From Lachnospiraceae bacterium (GTDB lineage Bacteria > Bacillota > Clostridia > Lachnospirales > Lachnospiraceae): DNA of 5,846 nt. Numbering within the stretch: position 1 is the first letter of the stretch; every line of letters starts with the position of its first letter. The stretch lies in NCBI GenBank assembly GCA_003535955.1, contig DPZM01000124.1:1-5846 (forward strand). The letters are read 5' to 3'. Shown here piece after piece: positions 1 through 5,529 of this stretch. A program made the position numbers and the translations under genes. Under the pieces are notes generated by a model that worked only from the letters and a program-made list of their open reading frames with translations, did not search any database and was not told the DNA's origin.

Positions 1-107
1 AAGAGGGATATGAAGTCAGTAATAAAGATTTTTTCAAAATAGGAGTTCCGTTTACATTAACAGCGGTTCTGATCGGTTATGTTTTGATATGGCTGATATG
101 GGGCTGA
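1..107 (+). CDS. C-terminal end of a membrane permease (SLC13/ArsB-like), partial
   Basis: The gene enters from the left edge; reading starts in frame at base 3 and ends at the TGA at 105-107, leaving 34 residues. They contain a polar stretch with a Phe-Phe-Lys pair, then 'KIGVPFTLTAVLIGY' and a hydrophobic helix rich in Trp and Ile, ending 'WLIWG'. This is the usual last transmembrane helix of SLC13 (DASS) or ArsB/NhaD-type ion transporters, whose C-termini often read 'FFKVGxPxTL' followed by one helix. The substrate cannot be told from so short a piece. The next gene starts 26 bases downstream with its own ribosome binding site, so the two may be co-transcribed. The call rests on motif resemblance only; another multi-pass permease is possible. 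Confidence 0.6.
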   Translation, partial: EGYEVSNKDFFKIGVPFTLTAVLIGYVLIWLIWG

Positions 108-133
108 AATTCGTAATTCAGGAGGATAAAAAA

Positions 134-277
134 ATGAATATAGGTATGTGGATTATCATAATAATAGGTGGTTTGGCAGGATTTCTTTCTTCGTTCTATC
201 TTGTGGTTTCACTTCCCTTGGTCTTGGTGTGGAAAATATACCGCAGGGTTACAAAAGGAATATCTTTGTTTGATTAG
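134..277 (+). CDS. Small membrane protein, 47 residues, unknown function
   Basis: A 47-residue protein beginning 'MNIGMWIIIIIGGLAGF'. Residues about 5-34 are almost entirely hydrophobic (one long or two short membrane segments), followed by a basic tail 'WKIYRRVTKG', which by the positive-inside rule suggests a cytoplasmic C-terminus. The ATG at 134 is chosen over an upstream in-frame ATG at 89 because a full AGGAGGA sequence at 120-126 sits seven bases before it, and the longer form would overlap the permease end. It lies between the permease and another tiny membrane protein, so it could be an accessory subunit or regulator of the transporter. No family is recognised, and the function is unknown. 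Confidence 0.62.
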   Translation: MNIGMWIIIIIGGLAGFLSSFYLVVSLPLVLVWKIYRRVTKGISLFD

Positions 278-291
278 GAGGAGATTTTGAA

Positions 292-384
292 ATGAGTGAT
301 AAAATAATGAAGATTCTGATAATCATATTTGTTGTCGGCGCAATAATATGGGGCTGGTGGTATGAGAACGGCCGCAGAGAATGA
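292..384 (+). CDS. Very small single-pass membrane protein, 30 residues
   Basis: An ATG at 292 opens a 30-codon frame ending at TGA 382-384. The peptide is 'MSDKIMKILIIIFVVGAI' followed by a Trp-rich end 'IWGWWYENGRRE': a short charged N-terminus, one hydrophobic helix of about 17-20 residues, and an aromatic and basic tail. A strong TAGGAGGAG sequence (275-283) lies eight bases upstream and overlaps the stop codon of the 47-residue gene, so the two are translationally linked. The spacing, the strong ribosome binding site and the clean membrane-helix composition support a real gene despite its size; automated callers usually miss it. It is not recognisably KdpF or another named small protein. 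It could also be the start of a longer gene truncated by the rearrangements just downstream. Confidence 0.5.
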   Translation: MSDKIMKILIIIFVVGAIIWGWWYENGRRE

Positions 385-552
385 TAATAATGGTTTGGAA
401 GCGGACAGCGTTTTTTAAAGTATATCCGTTCGATCTCGGACATACCGATAATTGTTGTATCATCAAGAAAACAGGAGATGGATAAGGTTAAAGCTTTTAA
501 TTCGGGAGCAGACGATTATATTGTAAAACCTTTCGGTACTTATGAATTTTTT
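383..552 (+). pseudogene. Relic of a KdpE/OmpR-family response regulator (receiver half only)
   Basis: From about 412 one frame reads 'LKYIRSISDIPIIVVSSR', then 'KAFNSGADDYIVKPFG' and 'TYEF' before losing similarity; the frame stops at 568-570. This is the second half of a receiver domain: beta-4 with the Ser/Thr switch residue, the 'SGADDY' turn, and the beta-5 Lys-Pro-Phe. KdpE proteins read very similarly here. Missing are the first half with the acidic pair and the phosphorylated Asp, and the whole winged-helix DNA-binding domain. A 'NGLEADSVF' stretch in another frame at 389-415 may be the preceding part, shifted at the T6 run 411-416. There is no start codon with a ribosome binding site. 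The similarity ends abruptly near 541-552, where kinase-like sequence begins, so the gene cannot function. Confidence 0.72.
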
Positions 553-888
553 GCAGACAATAGCAGATGAAAAGTGCATAGATATTGACCTGTTGAAGAA
601 ATATGATGAAAAACCGAGGAACATCCTGCCTTGATCTCGGTTTTTGTGCTCGGGAATATAGATGAGAAGTGCAAGAGAATAATGGACAAGTATAATTTAA
701 GTCATGATGAGGCTCTGCGCCTGATGAAACGTAAGGATGCCACAAGAAAAAGCTATCACAACTACTATTGCAGCGGTAAATGGGGCGATTCCAGAAACTA
801 TGATCTGTGTATAAACAGCAGTAATCTCGGCGTAGACGGAGTGGTGGACTTAATTGAATTGCTGGTTAAAAAGAGAATTAAGCAATAG
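548..888 (+). pseudogene. Relic of a cytidylate kinase-like family protein, N-terminus and middle deleted
   Basis: Two pieces in different frames match one family. Bases 551-618 give 'LQTIADEKCIDIDLLKKYDE' and 'KPR'; bases 616-885 give 'EEHPALISVFVLGNIDEKC' through 'KRKDATRKSYHNYY', 'GKWGDSRNYDLCINSS' and a final amphipathic helix, ending at TAG 886-888. Lachnospiraceae cytidylate kinase-like proteins (AAA_26 / Cytidylate_kin2, about 200 residues) carry 'LLKKYDEKP' early and 'HPxLISVFV', 'KWGDSRNYDLCINSS' late. The N-terminal P-loop and roughly 45-60 residues between the pieces are missing, and the frame shifts at the join, so nucleotide binding is lost. The C-terminal part could formally start at TTG 631, but no ribosome binding site precedes it. 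Family identity is from remembered motifs; intact members transfer phosphate to nucleoside monophosphates or are uncharacterised. Confidence 0.75.
609..645 (+). terminator. Perfect 10-bp inverted repeat ending in T5; terminator-like
   Basis: Bases 609-618 (aaaaaccgag) are an exact inverted complement of 636-645 (ctcggttttt), with a 17-base loop. The GC core is followed by five T residues, as in an intrinsic terminator, although those T residues are themselves paired in the stem. The structure straddles the deletion join inside the kinase relic. It may end transcription from the permease operon or may be accidental. Confidence 0.4.
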
Positions 889-932
889 GGGATTTTACCG
901 GGAGAGAGAACCGTCCCCTGTCCCCTGACAGG
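888..932. repeat. REP-like GC-rich palindromic element
   Basis: The sequence just after the relic contains ggggat (888-893) opposite gtcccc (913-918), a tandem gtcccct (913-919 and 920-926), and a perfect hairpin cctgtc-ccct-gacagg (917-932). The 'gagaaccgtcccctgtcccc' wording resembles short extragenic repeats scattered in many clostridial genomes, some of which are linked to REP-associated tyrosine transposases. No T-tract follows, so it is unlikely to be a terminator on this strand. Confidence 0.5.
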
Positions 933-954
933 AATGAAAAAAAGGTGGTATTAT
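925..954 (+). promoter_or_regulatory. Candidate sigma-A promoter of the lipoprotein gene
   Basis: ctgaca (925-930) and tattat (949-954) each match five of six consensus -35 and -10 bases with an 18-base spacer, 53 bases before the lipoprotein start codon. The -35 lies inside the REP-like hairpin. A single promoter match in AT-rich DNA is weak evidence. Confidence 0.35.
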
Positions 955-1007
955 ATTTAAGTCTCTATGAATAATTCAGTATTAACCATGACAGGAGAAA
1001 TATAAAT

Positions 1008-2729
1008 ATGAACATTTCAAAGAAACGTATGCGCGTACTGTCGCTGATGGCAGCCCTGATGCTGGCAGCTCTTTCAGTGGCAGGGTGCGGCGGAAGTGCG
1101 AACGTAAATTTGAATAAGGATAAGGAGCAGGAAGAAGCAACTGAGAGCGGATCAGAAGCCGGATCGGAAAACGGGGTGGAAAATGAACCGGAAGAAGCAC
1201 CGGATACCTCGATCACTGCGGATATGGAAGAACATACCGTGCACCTTAACAGTAAGGCAACAAGAGGACCGGGATTTATTTCGGTGAATGATACTTTTAC
1301 GGATCAAAAGGGAAATCAATATAACCTTTTCATGAATGGGTTGAAGGAGGAGAATAAGGATGCCATGCTTGAGGCCCTGGCCTTGTATTACGATGCGGAT
1401 AGTGAAGATGGACTGACGATCTATGATGACGCTTTTGCCGATGCGGAAAAGTATGATAATTATGCCGATTCAGATGAGGATCTGGATAATGATTCCGCTC
1501 AATGCTGGGCAGGTGCACTTGCAGATGCGCTTTGGGTAAACGGATGGGCAGAAAAACTGCAGAATACGATCACCGGGAATCCCTTTTCTTCCGAAGATGA
1601 TGTTTTTAGATACTACAATCGGAAGATATCAAACGAAGGAGCCGATGTTACGGCTGCAGCTGATTTTCTCTTTATGGGTGAGTTTTATATGGCACCGTAT
1701 GAAAGCAATGCGCAGGCCTGTACCCTCGATCCGGCAAATCCGGAGGAAGGACTGATGAAATCCTTCTGCAGTTCGAATTTATTTACGGAATATGACCTGA
1801 TCAAAGAACCGGATGATATTGAAGCCTTAGAACATTGTGGCAATCAGGGCCGTGACGCCACGGATTTTTGTGCATCCATAGGTTCTCTTGGGACTGAAGG
1901 GGAACTGGGTAGGTCCGATCATGCTGTTTCTGTAGTCGGGGTCATTACGGATCCCAATGCAGCCGATACAGAAGAAAGCATGAAGGCGATCCTGATCGTG
2001 GATCCGGATAATGATGCCCATCCATCAGAGGCTGACGGATTAGGTGAGAACCCGACGCTTGAACAAAGAGATACGGCAAAGGAAGCACGGCCGAATTCGG
2101 TTACGGTTTACAACCTGCAGCGCACTAAAGATGCAAACGATGCTCCATATTGGCTGATGAAGGGCTATGAAGTAGTTGAAGCTGAGCCGGGAGCGGTTCT
2201 TTACGGGGTGAAGGAACTTCCGCATTATAGCGAAGACATTATTGCGGCAAATACGGAAACGGAAGGATCGAAAACCGCATATGACAGTGTGGATATGACT
2301 CTGGAACTTCTTTTAACAACGAGTGAGCCGGAAGCGATCGCTGATTTTTACTGGACCTCACCGGATGATGTAACAGTCACTGAATTTTCATCCGGCGATC
2401 CGGTCAATCTGAATTTCCTGATAGCCAACAGGGGAGGCGTTATATTGGATGAGGATTATCTGAATGGCAGGGATGTTGTCGTGGACTGGAGCGTTGTACG
2501 TGATGAAGACGGTTCGGTCGTTGCAACGGATCGGCTTGTTACAGATGACCCAATTTATTATGGTGATGTGGGCGCTTATCTGATCAATCTGAATAAGGAC
2601 GGGAATAAGGTAGTATCGTGGGAACCGGGCGATTATACGGTCACCCTTGATCTGAATATCGACAGATCCGTACCGGAAGCTTATTTCCTGAATAATGTGC
2701 GGGAAGAGTATCATTTCACGATAAAATAA
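1008..2729 (+). CDS. Secreted lipoprotein with papain-fold (IdeS/C66-like) cysteine protease domain and C-terminal CARDB/Ig-like domain
   Basis: A 573-residue protein. It opens with a lipoprotein signal peptide: basic 'KKRMR' at 5-9, a hydrophobic core, and lipobox V-A-G-C with Cys27 as the lipid-anchored residue. An acidic, Ser/Glu-rich linker covers about 36-75. Residues about 160-400 look like a papain-fold cysteine protease: 'QCWAGALADALWVNGWA' supplies the nucleophile Cys166 (Gln165 before it), 'SDHAVSVVGV' supplies His305, and 'ILIVDPDND' supplies Asp332, in the order and style of IdeS/Mac (C66) and C39/C47-like enzymes. Residues about 452-573 resemble a CARDB/Ig-like adhesion domain ('LNFLIANRGG', 'EPGDYTVTLDL', 'FLNNVREEY'). 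AGGAG at 993-997 lies ten bases before the ATG. It should act outside the cell, membrane-anchored, on a protein or peptide substrate that is not known. The family call is by motif only, and it could be a catalytically different papain-fold enzyme. Confidence 0.68.
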   Translation: MNISKKRMRVLSLMAALMLAALSVAGCGGSANVNLNKDKEQEEATESGSEAGSENGVENEPEEAPDTSITADMEEHTVHLNSKATRGPGFISVNDTFTDQKGNQYNLFMNGLKEENKDAMLEALALYYDADSEDGLTIYDDAFADAEKYDNYADSDEDLDNDSAQCWAGALADALWVNGWAEKLQNTITGNPFSSEDDVFRYYNRKISNEGADVTAAADFLFMGEFYMAPYESNAQACTLDPANPEEGLMKSFCSSNLFTEYDLIKEPDDIEALEHCGNQGRDATDFCASIGSLGTEGELGRSDHAVSVVGVITDPNAADTEESMKAILIVDPDNDAHPSEADGLGENPTLEQRDTAKEARPNSVTVYNLQRTKDANDAPYWLMKGYEVVEAEPGAVLYGVKELPHYSEDIIAANTETEGSKTAYDSVDMTLELLLTTSEPEAIADFYWTSPDDVTVTEFSSGDPVNLNFLIANRGGVILDEDYLNGRDVVVDWSVVRDEDGSVVATDRLVTDDPIYYGDVGAYLINLNKDGNKVVSWEPGDYTVTLDLNIDRSVPEAYFLNNVREEYHFTIK

Positions 2730-2743
2730 ACGCAGACTGAGTC

Positions 2744-2759
2744 ACGGGAGATTTCCCGT
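2744..2759. repeat. Short hairpin after the lipoprotein gene
   Basis: acggga (2744-2749) pairs with tcccgt (2754-2759) around a four-base loop, 15 bases after the lipoprotein stop. It could slow or end transcription, but no T-tract follows, so it is not a standard intrinsic terminator. Confidence 0.35.
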
Positions 2760-2776
2760 CCAAGCGTTGCCCCTAA

Positions 2777-2806
2777 TTGATTTACACATGTAATCCGATA
2801 TATAAT
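2777..2806 (+). promoter_or_regulatory. Promoter of the repressor-protease operon
   Basis: A perfect TATAAT lies at 2801-2806, with ttgatt (2777-2782, four of six consensus bases) 18 bases upstream. The BlaI-type palindrome occupies the start of the spacer, so a bound repressor would block RNA polymerase. The region from 2781 to 2809 recurs almost unchanged ahead of the DUF6033-like gene. Confidence 0.65.
2782..2793. promoter_or_regulatory. BlaI/MecI-type operator 1
   Basis: ttacacatgtaa contains the TACA-N2-TGTA dyad recognised by BlaI/MecI repressors. It sits just ahead of the -10 box of the operon that encodes such a repressor, which is the classical autoregulatory arrangement. One central base breaks perfect symmetry. 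Confidence 0.75.
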
Positions 2807-2835
2807 ATAGGTAACAAGAAGAGGGAGGATTTATC

Positions 2836-3216
2836 ATGGGAGAGATAACACCGAGCGAGAATGAATGGCTGATAATGGAAATCGTGTGGTCTTCTAAGGA
2901 AAAGATAACCGCAGCGAGGATAATCGAGCAGCTTAAGGGGAAGCTGGATGTGAGTGATAAAACAGTGAGAGTCATGATCAACAGGCTGGTGGCTAAGGGT
3001 GTACTGGGCTTTGAAGTGGACCCTGATGATGCAAGGATATACCATTACTATGCCTTAAGGCAGAAGGATGAATGCCTCAGCATGAAGAGCAGGCGGTTTA
3101 TCGACAGCTTTTTCGGGGGTCATACGGGACTTGCGATAGCAAGCTTTATAAAGAGCGGAAATATCACGGATGAAGAGATGGATGAGATCAGGAAGATCAT
3201 CGAGGGGATAAAGTGA
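2836..3216 (+). CDS. BlaI/MecI/CopY-family transcriptional repressor
   Basis: A 126-residue protein, the usual length of BlaI/MecI. Residues about 5-75 form a winged helix: 'SENEWLIMEIVWSS' (helix 1), 'ITAARIIEQL' (helix 2), 'SDKTVRVMINRLVAKGVLGF' (recognition helix and wing entry), then 'ARIYHYYAL'. Residues about 80-126 form the dimerisation part, 'SRRFIDSFFGG' and 'DEEMDEIRKII'. In BlaI and MecI the membrane protease cuts an Asn101-Phe102 bond; 'IASFIKSG' places a Ser103-Phe104 bond at the matching position. GGGAGGA (2823-2829) stands six bases before the ATG. The dimer should bind the TACA-N2-TGTA sites at 2782, 4681 and 4791. The M56 protease gene follows after only ten bases, so the two form one operon. 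A copper-type (CopY) repressor is unlikely, as the C-terminus lacks the Cys-x-Cys pairs. Confidence 0.9.
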   Translation: MGEITPSENEWLIMEIVWSSKEKITAARIIEQLKGKLDVSDKTVRVMINRLVAKGVLGFEVDPDDARIYHYYALRQKDECLSMKSRRFIDSFFGGHTGLAIASFIKSGNITDEEMDEIRKIIEGIK

Positions 3217-3226
3217 GGATGAAGGC

Positions 3227-4630
3227 ATGAACAGCTTGGTCACAGCAGTAAATATGCTCAGGTTCACCAGTTCATATATAACTATAAAAGCGCTGTTGTC
3301 TGTGATGTTTGCCACAGTAATTATGGGACTGATCGTTCCGGTGCGCCTTATAAATAAGCGAAAGATAAAGGCAGTCGATTATTACAGCACCCTGCTTGTG
3401 ATACCCATGATGTTTACCGGGATGAGCCGATTGTTTTATATGGTATTTAACTACTATAAGGCACCGGAATATGAAATGAGCAGGGTTCTGGCCAAAGTAT
3501 ATAACTTTGTATTTGAGGCAGCGGATACATGGTTCGGGTGGATCTATGCAGGAGTGATGCTGACTCTGCTTATAAGGTATGTTGCAAGACATAATATCCA
3601 TAACCACCGGGTAAGGGGGCTTGAGCGGGCTGATGCGGATTACACTCTTATGATCGTAAAGGCCATTGACGAGGTATCAGGCGGGAAAATATCAAAACAC
3701 AGGCTTGAGAAAGTCAGATTATATATAGCGAGAGAAAATATCAGTCCTTATTCCGGAGGAGTACTGAGACCTTACGTAGTAATGCCGGAAAGAAGCATGG
3801 CAGAAGTAAATGACAGGGAATACTTTATTATGCTATGTCATGAACTGATGCATATAAGGAAATGGCACATATTATGGCTGACCATGTATGACCTTGCCTG
3901 CATCTGGTGGTGGTTTGATCCTTTTATATACTTGTTCCGTGAGATATACCGGGATGATATGGAGATGGTCTGTGATGAAAACTGTATTTCGTCAATGCAT
4001 CTGGATGCAAAGGAATACGCACGAACGATCTTCAGCATGCTTGTATCAATGCAGCGGAAAAATCATACGATACAGGTTATAAACTTTATAAGTGACTATA
4101 ACTCTCAGAGGCGGAGGATAGAGGCTATAGCTGGATACAGCAGTAATAAAGAGGGGTTAAGACGTTTGCCGGCGGCAGTTATGATCGGTGTATTTGTTAT
4201 CTTATCGGTAACAGTATGCTGCCTATCCTATCCACGATACACAAATATGACAGAAATAGCGTTATATGATATTGATGAGGCACGTGGGGATGCAAATGAT
4301 CAGGATGATAAAGGCCTGTTCAGCAGAAAAGAGCCTAAGCTGAATGTAAAGACTCTTGAGTATGACACAGAACGGATCCGCCGGGCCGTCGAAGTGCATA
4401 ATGGCAGCATTAAGATAAAAGACCAGGAGCTGTTTGGCAGGATCCTTGATGAACACGGTATTGATAAAGATTATGTTTATATAAGCTTCGGCGGCTATAT
4501 GAAGATTCCGGGTATCGGAGGAGGCGGAAACACGGGCATGGTGAATACGAAGGATTATGATGATATTTTCTACCTTGCCGATGATTCTGTTTCTAATGAT
4601 ATTATGGAGTTTCTGCTGAAGATCATATGA
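3227..4630 (+). CDS. BlaR1-type M56 membrane metalloprotease without a penicillin-binding sensor
   Basis: A 467-residue protein. Membrane segments are seen at about 19-38, 53-74, 103-119 and 316-334, with a further hydrophobic stretch at 215-237. The zinc protease motif is His205-Glu-Leu-Met-His209, followed by 'WWWFDPFIYLFREIYRD' and Glu246 in 'MEMVCDE', the usual third ligand region of M56 enzymes. By family analogy, an outside signal activates the cytoplasmic protease, which inactivates the BlaI-like repressor encoded ten bases upstream. The C-terminal 131 residues after the last helix should face outward, but have no SxxK, SxN or KTG motif and are about half the size of the BlaR1 penicillin-binding domain, so beta-lactams are probably not the ligand. 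That tail contains a Gly-rich stretch (428-434). The GAGGA at 3216-3220 overlapping the repressor stop codon serves as ribosome binding site. Confidence 0.87.
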   Translation: MNSLVTAVNMLRFTSSYITIKALLSVMFATVIMGLIVPVRLINKRKIKAVDYYSTLLVIPMMFTGMSRLFYMVFNYYKAPEYEMSRVLAKVYNFVFEAADTWFGWIYAGVMLTLLIRYVARHNIHNHRVRGLERADADYTLMIVKAIDEVSGGKISKHRLEKVRLYIARENISPYSGGVLRPYVVMPERSMAEVNDREYFIMLCHELMHIRKWHILWLTMYDLACIWWWFDPFIYLFREIYRDDMEMVCDENCISSMHLDAKEYARTIFSMLVSMQRKNHTIQVINFISDYNSQRRRIEAIAGYSSNKEGLRRLPAAVMIGVFVILSVTVCCLSYPRYTNMTEIALYDIDEARGDANDQDDKGLFSRKEPKLNVKTLEYDTERIRRAVEVHNGSIKIKDQELFGRILDEHGIDKDYVYISFGGYMKIPGIGGGGNTGMVNTKDYDDIFYLADDSVSNDIMEFLLKII

Positions 4631-4651
4631 AGCCGGGAGTGTATAAATCCT

Positions 4652-4669
4652 AATCAAGAGTGATTTTTT
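4652..4669 (+). terminator. Weak terminator-like hairpin after the protease gene
   Basis: aatca (4652-4656) pairs with tgatt (4661-4665) around a four-base loop, followed by four more T residues. The stem is short and AT-rich, so termination would be leaky at best. Its place 21 bases after the protease stop fits the end of that operon. Confidence 0.35.
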
Positions 4670-4680
4670 GAGTTAATTAT

Positions 4681-4692
4681 TTACATATGTAA
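4681..4692. promoter_or_regulatory. BlaI/MecI-type operator 2
   Basis: ttacatatgtaa is a perfect 12-bp palindrome with the TACA-N2-TGTA core. It lies five bases before a perfect -10 box, in the same context as operator 1, so repressor binding should block this promoter. Confidence 0.75.
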
Positions 4693-4697
4693 TCCGA

Positions 4698-4703
4698 TAT
4701 AAT
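4698..4703 (+). promoter_or_regulatory. -10 box of the promoter driving the DUF6033-like gene
   Basis: TATAAT at 4698-4703, preceded by 'gtaatccga' exactly as at the repressor promoter. No good -35 is visible at 17-18 bases upstream (taatta). The expected start near 4710 would leave an untranslated leader of about 109 bases before the ATG at 4819. Confidence 0.6.
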
Positions 4704-4712
4704 ATACAGCAG

Positions 4713-4784
4713 AATTGCAAAACCACTTAAGTAGGATAGGACTCGGAATAAGCTTTGGGGAACCAATAATGGTGATGTGCAATT
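4713..4784 (+). other. Possible structured leader RNA before the DUF6033-like gene
   Basis: aattgca (4713-4719) is the exact inverted complement of tgcaatt (4778-4784), and just inside it acca (4722-4725) pairs with tggt (4770-4773). The enclosed 44 bases hold small alternative pairings (ctta 4726-4729 with taag 4749-4752). The element lies within the expected untranslated leader, between operators 2 and 3. No known riboswitch class is recognised. Confidence 0.35.
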
Positions 4785-4790
4785 ATATTA

Positions 4791-4804
4791 TTTACATATG
4801 TAAA
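4791..4804. promoter_or_regulatory. BlaI/MecI-type operator 3, adjacent to the ribosome binding site
   Basis: tttacatatgtaaa is a perfect 14-bp palindrome with the TACA-N2-TGTA core, the most symmetric of the three sites. It ends one base before the AAAGGAGA ribosome binding site (4806-4813), well downstream of the mapped -10 box. It could act as a roadblock or serve a second, unseen promoter; tatatt (4785-4790) just before it is a weak -10 candidate. Confidence 0.7.
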
Positions 4805-4818
4805 CAAAGGAGAAAAGT

Positions 4819-5496
4819 ATGGCAATGGAGATAAACGGAGTAACTTCACAGATTATGGATCTTAAAACCTCTACTCCGGGAGTGACGAGGAAAGAGGAGA
4901 TCAAGACGGGATTTAAGGATGTGGCGGATTACACGAAATACCTGCAGGGAAAGTATGATTATATGAATTCGGGTAAGACTTCAATGCAGGGAGTTCCGGT
5001 GACGGTAAGCGTATCACCTGCTTTTCTTGAGAAATGCAAGGGCGATCCTGAAAAGGCTGCATTTCTTGAAGAAAACCTTGCTGCAATTCCCGACTGTATC
5101 AAGATGGGAGTGAATTATTTCAGAAATCTTGGGTTGGTGATGACCTATGAATCGGTAATGATCGATGATAACGGAAACATTACCATGATGGGTGGGTGTA
5201 CCAACGATCCGGATGGCAAGATAGCAAAGGAAAACGCTGAAAGAAAAGCAGAAGAAGAGCGCAAGGAAAGGGCTAAGGCCGAAAAGAGACGCGCCGAAGA
5301 AATGGCAGAGGAGAAAAGGGCCGAAAAACGGCGTGCGGAAAGAAAAGAAGCAATAGAAGGCACTGAATCGAGGGAAACAACAATATCCTTAATAGGTACA
5401 GATATAAGGGAGATGACAAATCAGCTTATTCGGAACATGAACTTTGGTGCGGAAGGTGACGGCGGCAGTGTTGTCTCGTTTGATCTGAAGGCATGA
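4819..5496 (+). CDS. DUF6033-like protein with long charged helix, function unknown
   Basis: A 225-residue protein with no signal peptide or membrane helix. Residues 1-12 carry 'MAMEINGVTSQ'. Residues about 32-125 hold a compact domain with 'YTKYLQGKYDYMNSG', 'VTVSVSPAFLEKCKGDPEKA' and 'FLEENLAAIPDC', wording I associate with DUF6033 proteins of Lachnospiraceae. Residues about 134-180 are almost purely Glu, Lys, Arg and Ala (for example 'EKRRAEE' at 155-161 and 'EKRRAER' at 169-175), predicting a coiled coil or single long helix. A short polar tail follows. The ATG at 4819 is preferred over the ATG at 4825 because AAAGGAGA (4806-4813) is five bases upstream. Two BlaI-type operators precede it, so it is probably a target of the neighbouring repressor. 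The DUF assignment is from memory; the biochemical role is unknown. Confidence 0.7.
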   Translation: MAMEINGVTSQIMDLKTSTPGVTRKEEIKTGFKDVADYTKYLQGKYDYMNSGKTSMQGVPVTVSVSPAFLEKCKGDPEKAAFLEENLAAIPDCIKMGVNYFRNLGLVMTYESVMIDDNGNITMMGGCTNDPDGKIAKENAERKAEEERKERAKAEKRRAEEMAEEKRAEKRRAERKEAIEGTESRETTISLIGTDIREMTNQLIRNMNFGAEGDGGSVVSFDLKA

Positions 5497-5529
5497 ATTG
5501 GCTTGATAAAGTCATGGAGGGCGAATAGT

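Noticed and set aside
566..673. Near-identical 13 bases (gatgaaaagtgca and gatgagaagtgca) 95 bases apart, as a possible target-site duplication
   Set aside because: Both copies encode Asp-Glu-Lys-Cys at places where the kinase family has similar residues anyway, and no insertion sequence ends are seen between them; chance is likelier.
249..745. Minus-strand open frames of 64 and 82 codons over the small genes and relics
   Set aside because: They lack ribosome binding sites, have compositions that look random, and run opposite to sequence with clear protein similarity on the plus strand.
631..888. An intact 85-residue gene starting at TTG 631
   Set aside because: No Shine-Dalgarno precedes it, similarity to the cytidylate kinase-like family continues upstream of the TTG, and the nucleotide-binding part is missing, so a pseudogene fits better.
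3227..4630. Beta-lactam sensor function for the M56 protease
   Set aside because: No SxxK, SxN or KTG motif is present in the C-terminal region, and no beta-lactamase or penicillin-binding protein gene lies in the window.
4713..4784. A known riboswitch such as c-di-GMP (GEMM) or fluoride
   Set aside because: The conserved core sequences of these classes are not present; only generic pairing is visible.
965..5363. Minus-strand and alternate-frame open frames inside the lipoprotein, repressor, protease and DUF6033-like genes
   Set aside because: All are shadows of well-supported plus-strand genes; none has a recognisable domain or start signal.
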